Part shown: positions 35,080-41,631 of the stretch, in pieces
Position numbering within the stretch: position 1 is the first letter of the stretch
How the letters are laid out: each line of letters begins with the position of its first letter
Source of the DNA: CBDCYS01 sp965226245
Lineage (GTDB): Bacteria; Acidobacteriota; Terriglobia; Bryobacterales; UBA6623
Assembly (NCBI GenBank): GCA_965226245.1
Contig: CBDDCL010000015.1
Coordinates: 930,001-994,000 of the forward strand
DNA: 64,000 nt
Direction: 5' to 3'
Notes under the pieces: generated by a model
The model's database searches: none
The model's input: the letters and a program-made list of their open reading frames with translations, nothing else
What the model was told of the DNA's origin: nothing
Position numbers and translations under genes: made by a program

Positions 35080-35178
35080 AGCCCGTTGAAACGGGCTGAG
35101 GAACGAAGTCAGGAGAGGCTTGTGAACCGGCCCTAAAAGGACCGGCCTAAAGGAGACCAAGCCACGTGAACGTGGCTC
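35080..35178. repeat. Three-hairpin dispersed repeat, copy 2
   Basis: AGCCCGTTGAAACGGGCT, CCGGCCCTAAAAGGACCGG and GCCACGTGAACGTGGC, in the same order and spacing as 26126-26223 and 55220-55315. It closes the accessory island on its right side. Confidence 0.87.
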
Positions 35179-35356
35179 ATGCCGATAGGCCGCACGCCAC
35201 CAAAATGCTGAAAACTCCAGGTCTGGGTCCGTATCCGCACCACCCAAACTCCCCACGAATGAAATTTCAAACGTCTTTGACTAGGAATACCCACAGTGGA
35301 AGCCCAAAACTTGGTCAAATGGAAGTTTGGGTGTCAAGGAACAAGCAAGGAGACTC

Positions 35357-36142
35357 ATGCCAGGAGAGTACGTAAGCTCGCTTTTTGGATTGGATGGTCA
35401 GGTCGCGGTTGTGATCGGCGGCACCGGAGTACTCGGTGGCGCTCTGTGCGAGGGGCTGGCTCAGGCAGGCGCCTTCGTTGTCGTTGCGGGCCGGTCACAA
35501 GAACGCGGGGAGGCGCGGGCGGCGGCGATCCAGAGTCTGGGAGGCAAGGCCGGATTCACTGCTGTGGATGTCACCTCGCGGGCTTCGATTCAAGAGTTGC
35601 TGGACACCACTCTCGCGGTGCACAAACGAGCCGACATCCTTATCAACTGTGCCGGGGTCAACTCGGCGACGTCCTATGAAAAGATCACCGATGAAGACTG
35701 GGGACGGGTGATCGAGACCAATCTCACGGCCACGCATTGGGGCTGCCAAATCTTCGCGCCTCGTATGGCGTCGCAGCCCGACGGCGGATCGATCCTCAAT
35801 ATCGGCAGCGTGAGCTCGCACCTGCCGCTGTCGCGCGTCTTCGCTTATTCCGCTTCGAAGGCGGCGGTCGTCAACTTGACGCAAAACGTGGCGCGCGAGT
35901 ACGGCGAGAGGGGAGTGCGCGTCAACGCGCTTTGTCCGGGATTCTTCCCGGCCGAACAGAACCGCAAGATCCTCGACAAACAGCGCGTCGAAAAGATCAT
36001 GAGCCAGACTCCGATGGCTCGTTTCGGCGAGCCCGAGGAACTGATCGGGGCTGCCTTGCTGTTGCTTTCGCGCAAAGCGGGCAGCTTCATTACCGGGACT
36101 GCACTCTATGTCGACGGGGGTTTTACAGGGATGCGGTTCTGA
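35357..36142 (+). CDS. SDR-family oxidoreductase (gluconate/mannonate dehydrogenase-like)
   Basis: A 261-aa classical short-chain dehydrogenase; ATG at 35357 with AAGGAG five bases upstream. NAD(P) binding: GGTGVLGG near residue 22. Structural NCAGV near residue 96, catalytic Ser in NIGSVSSH, Tyr and Lys in AYSASKAAV (YxxxK), and C-terminal VDGGFTGM. The N-terminal SLFGLDGQVAVVIGGTGVLG with the NSATSYEKITDEDWGRVIET region resembles the subgroup annotated as D-mannonate/fructuronate oxidoreductases and gluconate 5-dehydrogenases. The exact substrate is not certain. It is apparently monocistronic. Confidence 0.93.
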   Translation: MPGEYVSSLFGLDGQVAVVIGGTGVLGGALCEGLAQAGAFVVVAGRSQERGEARAAAIQSLGGKAGFTAVDVTSRASIQELLDTTLAVHKRADILINCAGVNSATSYEKITDEDWGRVIETNLTATHWGCQIFAPRMASQPDGGSILNIGSVSSHLPLSRVFAYSASKAAVVNLTQNVAREYGERGVRVNALCPGFFPAEQNRKILDKQRVEKIMSQTPMARFGEPEELIGAALLLLSRKAGSFITGTALYVDGGFTGMRF

Positions 36143-36281
36143 TCCGACTTTGTTTTTGAGCGCCGTCGGCGTTGGCAAACGAGTCGTCTGACAATCCAAA
36201 CCCTTCCCCCTGACGCCGACAAGCCGCAGCCATCGATCATGGTCGCGTCTCCTATCCCGTCACCCCTGTGGTCCCGCTTGA

Positions 36282-36321
36282 GCGCGGACTTCCGTCCGCG
36301 CCTCTGTCCGGCCGTCTGAAG
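36282..36321. repeat. Short dispersed hairpin repeat
   Basis: GCGGACTTCCGTCCGC is a hairpin, followed by GCCTCTGTCCGGCCGTCTGAA. The whole 40 bp recurs with few changes at 51671-51710 (GTGGACTCCCGTCCAC, GCCTCTGTCCAGCCATCTGAA). It lies in the 264-bp gap before the amidase gene. Confidence 0.75.
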
Positions 36322-36406
36322 CTTCCTGCCACAGTCGAGGCTCTCCTTCCGCGGCCTTGGTCTCGATTGACACGCTTCGGATCGTCTGGAATCATGAAAA
36401 CTCACG

Positions 36407-37330
36407 ATGAGCGAAATACGCCGAAGGTGCACGGTTGGGCTGGTCCAAATGACGGCTGAACGGGACCGCAAAGCCAATCTCGAAAAGGCGATTGTCCGCA
36501 TCCGGGAAGCCTCGCGGCAGGGAGCCCAAATCATTTGCTTGCAGGAGATTTTTACTTCTCCTTATTTCTGTCAGGAAGAAGACCACAGTTGGTTTGATAC
36601 GGCCGAGGAAATTCCAGGGCCGACGACCGGCGAGTTGTCGAGAGCGGCGAAGGAATCGGGTGTGGTCGTCATCGGCCCGGTGTTTGAACGGCGTGCGGCT
36701 GGGCTCTATCACAACTCGGCGGCCGTGATTAATGCCGATGGAGCGCTGCTGGGCCTCTATCGCAAGATGCATATTCCCGACGATCCGCTTTACTACGAGA
36801 AGTTCTATTTCACTCCGGGGGACTTGGGGTTTCAGTCCTTCCAGACTCGATTTGGACGTATCGGTGTGTTGATCTGCTGGGACCAATGGTATCCGGAAGC
36901 AGCACGGCTAACCGCTCTGCGCGGGGCGGAGATTATCTTCTATCCCGCCGCGATCGGTTGGCATCCTTCGGAAAAGGCGGAATTTGGGGAATCACAATTT
37001 CAGGCCTGGCGGACGATCCAGCAGTCACACGCAATCGCAAACGGCGTCTTCGTGGCGGCGCTGAACCGGGTGGGCCTGGAGCGTACGCTGGAAGGCTCGG
37101 GCTCGAAACCAGCCGGCTACGAAGGGATCGAGTTTTGGGGCGGCTCGTTTGTCAGCGATCCCTCGGGCCAGATCCTCGGGGAAGCGGCACGGGACCGGGA
37201 AGAGCTGCTGATTGTGGAGTGCGACCTCGGCTTGATCGAGCAACAACGGCAGCACTGGCCGTTCTTGCGCGACCGGCGTGTTGACGCCTATCAGGGCATT
37301 GGGCGACGCTTCCTCGACGAGCAGGGCTGA
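36407..37330 (+). CDS. aguB: N-carbamoylputrescine amidase
   Basis: A 307-aa nitrilase-superfamily enzyme with the complete Glu-Lys-Cys triad: E47 (LQEIFTSPYF), K120 (YRKMHIPDDPLYYEKFYFTP) and C157 (GVLICWDQWYPEAAR). The loop KMHIPDDP.YYEK and the WDQWYPEAARL block are specific to the AguB/CPA branch. It hydrolyses N-carbamoylputrescine to putrescine, CO2 and ammonia. The agmatine deiminase that makes its substrate starts 4 bp after its stop, so pathway and operon agree. Confidence 0.95.
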   Translation: MSEIRRRCTVGLVQMTAERDRKANLEKAIVRIREASRQGAQIICLQEIFTSPYFCQEEDHSWFDTAEEIPGPTTGELSRAAKESGVVVIGPVFERRAAGLYHNSAAVINADGALLGLYRKMHIPDDPLYYEKFYFTPGDLGFQSFQTRFGRIGVLICWDQWYPEAARLTALRGAEIIFYPAAIGWHPSEKAEFGESQFQAWRTIQQSHAIANGVFVAALNRVGLERTLEGSGSKPAGYEGIEFWGGSFVSDPSGQILGEAARDREELLIVECDLGLIEQQRQHWPFLRDRRVDAYQGIGRRFLDEQG

Positions 37331-37334
37331 CGGC

Positions 37335-38438
37335 ATGGCTCGTCCTTCCCCGTCGCGTGCGCGGACTGGCTCAGCGAATCCGCCGCCGCGGACACCGCAA
37401 TCGCTCGGCTTCCGCATGCCGGCCGAATGGGAGCCTCACGAAGCCACCTGGCTCGCTTGGCCTCACTACACGCAAGACTGGCCCGGCAAGTTCGCGGCCA
37501 TCCCATGGGTGATCGCCGAAATGGTGCGACACCTGCACCGGCACGAGCTGGTACACATCGTGGCCGGGGACGCCCGCAGGCGGCAGCGCGCGTCGGAAGT
37601 TCTCGATCGGGTGGGGGTCGATCTTTCAAGAGTTGAGTTTCACCGCTTCGCAACCGACCGTTCGTGGCTGCGTGATTCCGGGCCGGTTTTCGTGACGAAC
37701 GGCCGGGAAGCCGGCGCTACCTGCTGGCGGTTTAACGGCTGGGCTAGATACCACAACTGGAAGAAGGATTCGCGGCTGGCGGGCAAGATCACGACAGCGA
37801 CTGGCGCCCGCGCTTGGCGGCCTCGCTGGAAGAATCGGCCGGTAGTGCTGGAGGGCGGAAGCATCGACGTAAACGGGCGCGGCACGCTGCTGACGACCGA
37901 GCAGTGTTTGCTCGGAGAGAGGCAAGTCCGTAACCCGGGCATGGGCCGCGAGGACTACGAGCAAATCTTTGCCGAGTATTTTGGGGTCCGCAAGGTGCTG
38001 TGGCTGGGAAGCGGCATTGCCGGCGACGACACCGGCGGCCATGTGGATGATCTAGCGCGGTTCGTCGCGCCACGCACGGTGGTGACCGTGGTTGAGCCGA
38101 ATCCAGACGACGAGAATTATCGACCCCTTCGCGAAAATCTGCGCCTGCTGCGAGCGATGACGGATCAGGACGGGCGGCCCCTTGAAGTCGTTGAGCTGCC
38201 GATGCCGCGGCCGCTGTTTTTCGACCGCTGTCGGCTGCCGGCAAGCTATGCGAACTTCTATGTGGCGAACCAGGTGGTCTTGGTCCCCACCTTCAACGAC
38301 CCCAACGACCGAACAGCGCTGGACATCGTGCGGAAGCTGTTTCCCGAGCGCTCGGTCGTGGGCATTCACTGCGCCGATCTTGTCTGGGGATTCGGGACGA
38401 TCCACTGCAGCACGCAGCAGCAGCCGAAGGCGCCATGA
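37335..38438 (+). CDS. aguA: Agmatine deiminase
   Basis: A 367-aa protein of the guanidine-modifying (PAD) fold; start at ATG 37335, 4 bp after aguB. Family blocks: MPAEWEPHEATWLAWPH near the start, DRSWLRDSGPVFV, VLEGGSIDVNGRGTLLTTE, GDDTGGHVDDLARF (catalytic His) and the C-terminal IHCSTQQQP with nucleophile C358. It converts agmatine to N-carbamoylputrescine and ammonia. With AguB it forms the agmatine branch of putrescine synthesis. An arginine decarboxylase is not in the window. Confidence 0.96.
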   Translation: MARPSPSRARTGSANPPPRTPQSLGFRMPAEWEPHEATWLAWPHYTQDWPGKFAAIPWVIAEMVRHLHRHELVHIVAGDARRRQRASEVLDRVGVDLSRVEFHRFATDRSWLRDSGPVFVTNGREAGATCWRFNGWARYHNWKKDSRLAGKITTATGARAWRPRWKNRPVVLEGGSIDVNGRGTLLTTEQCLLGERQVRNPGMGREDYEQIFAEYFGVRKVLWLGSGIAGDDTGGHVDDLARFVAPRTVVTVVEPNPDDENYRPLRENLRLLRAMTDQDGRPLEVVELPMPRPLFFDRCRLPASYANFYVANQVVLVPTFNDPNDRTALDIVRKLFPERSVVGIHCADLVWGFGTIHCSTQQQPKAP

Positions 38439-38499
38439 ATGAATTAGGTGATCGAGATCCGTTGTCCACAAATCTCCGCCGCCCGGCGCCGGCGGGATC

Positions 38500-38715
38500 T
38501 CACTCAACGCTCGCCAGCTTGTCTTGATAATGCCGGCGGGCCTGGTCAATCATTTCTTTCGCTTTGGCGCGGTTCTCGCCGGGGCCGAAGTTGTCCCGCT
38601 CGACGAGGTAGGCCCAGAGACGGTCCGTCCAGCGGCGGCTTCTGGTAGTAGCCGCCGTTGTAGTTGGTATGGAAGTGATTTTCGCCGCTGTACCAGCCGC
38701 GCTGGTTCCACTTCT
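38500..38715 (-). pseudogene. Gene remnant with CehA/McbA (PHP)-like fragment
   Basis: Read on the minus strand, the piece begins KWNQRGWYSGENHFHTNYNG, then GYYQKPPL. WYSGENHFHTNY matches the first metal-binding HxH of CehA/McbA-type PHP metallohydrolases. After a frameshift near 38625 another frame continues WTDRLWAYLVERDNFGPGEN and QARRHYQDKLASVE to a stop at 38500. No start codon or full domain remains, so it is the decayed 3' part of one or two genes. Confidence 0.55.
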
Positions 38716-38717
38716 AC

Positions 38718-39617
38718 TCAGTCGAAGAGCTCGCGGTGGGCGGTCTCAACAATCGACACCACAGCGGGATGTTTCAGCTTGCGATCGAGAGAGATGGCGT
38801 AGAATTGCTCCCGCACCGCCTCCAGGCGGCCGACTACGCGCACACCGTACTGTTGCCGGGTCTCTTTCTCAATCACGGTGGGTGCGGCGAATAAACCAGC
38901 TCCCGCCTGCCCGAACACTTTGAGCAACGCGCTGTCCTCAAATTCAGCGACAATCAATGGACGCATGCCTTTCGTGGCGAACCAATGGTCCAGTGACCGC
39001 CGGCGTGCCGTGTTTGCCGTGCGTAAGAGGAATGGGGCCCCATCGAGCGATCGAGGGAAGCGGCGCCGATAGGTGACCGCCAAGCTCTTCGCGCCAAATA
39101 TCGAGACCCCGCACTCACCCAACTGGTGATGGAAGGCGCGTATTTGAACTTCCGGCCCGATCGGGGATTCGGACAAGACGAGGTCCAATTCATGAGCGGC
39201 CAGTTGGCCCAGTAAAGCGCCGGGTTTCCCCTCGTAACAGATGATATGGACCGGCTCGGGCAAGTTGAGGGCAGGTGCGAGGAAGCGGTAAGCCAGCAGC
39301 TTTGGAAACACATCCGTTACTCCAACTCTGAGCCGCACGGGCGCACCTGTCGGCCGGCCCTCCAATGTGTCGATGAGTTCTTGGCCGACTGGGAAAATCT
39401 CTTCCGCGTGGCGGTAGACAATACGACCGCTATCGGTGAGAACGAGCTTCCGCCCGACACGCCTGAACAGCTTGTGTCCTAAGTCCTTTTCCAGGGTGCG
39501 CAACTGGGCGGAGATGGTCGGCTGAGCCAAGCGCAGCTCCTCGCACGCGGCCGTGATCGTCCCCTTTTTTGCGACAACCCAGAAGTAGAGCAGGTGATGG
39601 TAATTGAGCCATCTCAC
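38718..39617 (-). CDS. LysR-family transcriptional regulator, NhaR-like
   Basis: A 299-aa protein; I take GTG at 39617 (MRWLNYHHLLYFWVVAKKGT), which matches NhaR starts. The N-terminal winged HTH (about 5-65) has ITAACEELRLAQPTISAQLR. The substrate-binding domain begins near 90 (VRLRVGVTDVFPKLLAYRFL). NhaR proteins respond to sodium and pH and activate Na+/H+ antiporter genes in enterics. No antiporter is visible here, so the regulon is unknown. It is transcribed toward aguA and away from the zinc-ribbon gene. Confidence 0.9.
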   Translation of the reverse strand: MRWLNYHHLLYFWVVAKKGTITAACEELRLAQPTISAQLRTLEKDLGHKLFRRVGRKLVLTDSGRIVYRHAEEIFPVGQELIDTLEGRPTGAPVRLRVGVTDVFPKLLAYRFLAPALNLPEPVHIICYEGKPGALLGQLAAHELDLVLSESPIGPEVQIRAFHHQLGECGVSIFGAKSLAVTYRRRFPRSLDGAPFLLRTANTARRRSLDHWFATKGMRPLIVAEFEDSALLKVFGQAGAGLFAAPTVIEKETRQQYGVRVVGRLEAVREQFYAISLDRKLKHPAVVSIVETAHRELFD

Positions 39618-39812
39618 AGCGCTGATGATACATCTAAATAATCTATAGGTCAATACAGCATTTTCTACTTTTCAAATGCACGGCACGTATTGTAGATTGT
39701 TTGAGTACCGGAAATGTGAATCCCGCTTGCATCGATCATTGCAAGGAGAAGTCCTTGATCGCTTACAACAGTACGTGTCAGGGTTGACACGTCGCCGAAG
39801 GAGTGTAGAGCT

Positions 39813-40049
39813 GTGCCATCTCAAGCAAAACAGAAACGGGTGCAACAGGCGCCATGCCGAAACTGCAACTTACTTACGCCGGCTTGGCGCGAGCTTTGCG
39901 TCCATTGTGGCGTTCCGCTGCCGGACGCCGGCGCCGCAGAGGCACAGGATCTAGATGGAACGCAAACCGCCCCCGGCGGCGCTAGAGGGGATTGTTTCCG
40001 GGTGCTTGCTTCGGGACGGTTGAGAGTTGGAGGAGGCAGCAGTGTGTGA
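39813..40049 (+). CDS. Small zinc-ribbon protein
   Basis: A 78-aa frame starting at GTG, with AAGGAG nine bases upstream. The middle has CRNC and CVHCG separated by 13 residues, a zinc-ribbon/knuckle pattern; the rest is low complexity. Its end overlaps the CBS gene start by 8 bp (the terminal GTG codon and TGA run over the next GTG), so the two are probably co-translated. Function unknown. Confidence 0.6.
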   Translation: MPSQAKQKRVQQAPCRNCNLLTPAWRELCVHCGVPLPDAGAAEAQDLDGTQTAPGGARGDCFRVLASGRLRVGGGSSV

Positions 40050-40578
40050 AGGCTACGAAGAAGACCTCGAAATGTATGAGGAGGCTGAGGGGTCTCCCAG
40101 GAGGCAGCTCGACAACGAGACGCTGCTTTGTCCCATTAGCACGCTGAGCTACTCGAAGACCCCCCCGCAGGTGGGGCCTGACACGCAGGTGGCAGAAGCT
40201 CTGAAGGCAATGATCCAGAACGGGACCGGCGCTGTGCTGGTGGTCGAGCACGGCAAGGTCGCCGGCATATTTTCCGGGCGCGATGCGCTCAAGAAGTGTC
40301 TCTGTGGCGAGGAGTACTCCGATCGGCCTGTTCGCCATTTCATGACACCCGATCCAGAGTGCCTCACCCCCTATGATTCCATCGCTCTTGCGCTGAACTG
40401 CATGGTCCAGGCTGGTTATCGTCATGTCCCGCTGGTTAGCCCTAACGGGGCGCCTGTAGGAATGCTGCGTCTGCGGGACGTCGTCGGGTACGTGGCGTCC
40501 TTCTTCCCACGCGAGGTGCTTAACGCGCCGCCTCACAGCGAATGCAATCCTCCCGAGCGGAGAGCCGAGGGAGGGTAG
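40042..40578 (+). CDS. Tandem CBS-domain protein
   Basis: A 178-aa protein; GTG at 40042 with GGAGGAGG upstream (TTG at 40027 is possible). An acidic N-terminal 30 residues lead to two CBS motifs: KTPPQVGPDTQVAEALKAMI with VVEHGKVAGIFSGRDALKKC, and MTPDPECLTPYDSIALALNC with YRHVPLVSPNGAPVGMLRLR. CBS pairs bind adenine nucleotides and act as energy or redox sensors. Standing alone with an upstream zinc-ribbon peptide and a downstream receiver domain, it may be a small regulatory module. Confidence 0.9.
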   Translation: MCEGYEEDLEMYEEAEGSPRRQLDNETLLCPISTLSYSKTPPQVGPDTQVAEALKAMIQNGTGAVLVVEHGKVAGIFSGRDALKKCLCGEEYSDRPVRHFMTPDPECLTPYDSIALALNCMVQAGYRHVPLVSPNGAPVGMLRLRDVVGYVASFFPREVLNAPPHSECNPPERRAEGG

Positions 40579-40635
40579 CGCGGCGCGGACGTTGCGGTTC
40601 ACCCTAGCAGCCCGTGGCGGAAGTCCGAGGACGCG

Positions 40636-40726
40636 AAAAAGGGGACAGCCAGCCAATTTCCTTTCGACGAAGCGCTGATTTTTAAATGGATTGGAGAAAC
40701 GGAAATTGGTGGCAGTCCCCCTTTTT
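40636..40726. repeat. Imperfect inverted repeat (REP-like, AAAAAGGGGACAG ends)
   Basis: The left arm AAAAAGGGGACAGCCAGCCA continues with ATTTCC. The right arm, read in reverse complement, begins AAAAAGGGGGACTGCCACCA and continues ATTTCCG. The arms enclose about 30 bp. It lies between the CBS and receiver-domain genes and could fold into a long hairpin; its GGGGACAG core resembles the REP units near 32-34 kb. Confidence 0.8.
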
Positions 40727-40748
40727 CGTCCGAGCACACTTTTAACCC

Positions 40749-41150
40749 ATGAAGACGCAGACCGGGCTTCACGCTCTGCTGGTGATGCCGGAGCGTGACC
40801 GAGAGGAGCTTGTGCGGCAACTGCAAGCCTGCGGTGCGGATGTGCTGGTCGCTGCTGATTGCAAGCAAGCCCGCCGAGTGCTCCAAAGCCGGCCGGCACT
40901 GCATGTCGTCGTCACCGACCTGTCACTGGAAGATGGAAACTGGTGGATGGTTCGCGACGAAGTTGTACGCGCTAACCTCAGCGCCGGGGTTGTCGTCTGC
41001 CTGAGACGGGCCGATGGCGGTGTAACCGACATTCTCGAGGGTGGCGCTTCCCATGTGTTGATTGCACCCTACGAAAGGGAAGCGGTCCAGCGGGCCGTTG
41101 AAGCGGCTGCAGCCAGAAGTCACACCGCCTCTCGGGGGTTGCCCTACTAA
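40749..41150 (+). CDS. Receiver-like (REC) domain protein
   Basis: A 133-aa protein with the CheY fold: ALLVMPERDREEL (the first acidic pair reduced), then VVVTDLSLEDGNWWMV with a likely phospho-acceptor Asp in TDLSLED, LSAGVVVCLRRADGG, and GASHVLIAPYEREAVQRAVE with no Lys at the usual switch position. The missing acid pair and Lys suggest an atypical or non-phosphorylated receiver. No kinase is next to it. Confidence 0.78.
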   Translation: MKTQTGLHALLVMPERDREELVRQLQACGADVLVAADCKQARRVLQSRPALHVVVTDLSLEDGNWWMVRDEVVRANLSAGVVVCLRRADGGVTDILEGGASHVLIAPYEREAVQRAVEAAAARSHTASRGLPY

Positions 41151-41181
41151 CGGCGCTTGTGTAGCCTGGAGGGGTAGGGCC

Positions 41182-41517
41182 GTGCTCTCCTCATCCAAAC
41201 TCTTGCCGGGGTTAACCTCGTCAATGGCCAGCAAGTGGCTACAGTTTGCCGTTCGCTTACCGGCGCTGCTGGCTGTGTTCACGCTGCTCGTGATCACAAC
41301 CTCCGCGGCCGCACCGGGACTCTTTCATGGCGATGGCCTGGACCACTGCTGCGAGTTCTGTCACCTCGGACACGGGTCGATTCTTCGTCCGTCGGCTGCC
41401 ATCACTTTCCATGGCCCTCCACGGCTTATCTCCTGGATTGCGGTAGCGGGGCCCGCCGGACAAGCCGACCATTCTTGCGAGTTCACTCACTCTCGCGCAC
41501 CCCCGCGCGAAGCCTAA
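41182..41517 (+). CDS. Small Cys/His-rich membrane or secreted protein
   Basis: A 111-aa frame starting at GTG with GGAGG nine bases upstream; ATG at 41224 is an alternative. One hydrophobic segment (FAVRLPALLAVFTLLVITTSA) acts as anchor or signal. It is followed by LFHGDGLDHCCEFCHLGHGS, a dense Cys/His cluster, and a second hydrophobic stretch (PRLISWIAVAG). A further Cys/His pair (HSCEFTH) ends it. The pattern recalls DUF2946-type metal-associated proteins found before metal receptors, and a ZnuD-like receptor follows. Metal binding is inferred. Confidence 0.6.
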   Translation: MLSSSKLLPGLTSSMASKWLQFAVRLPALLAVFTLLVITTSAAAPGLFHGDGLDHCCEFCHLGHGSILRPSAAITFHGPPRLISWIAVAGPAGQADHSCEFTHSRAPPREA

Positions 41518-41631
41518 TTTTCTTGCGAGCGCCTGCACTCCGCCGCAGGCTATCCCCGCCGTTCCAAAAGGCTGGGAGCTGATGTTCGCATCTGACCCAT
41601 TTCGAACGAGAAGCGAAGAGGCAAGGACTTC

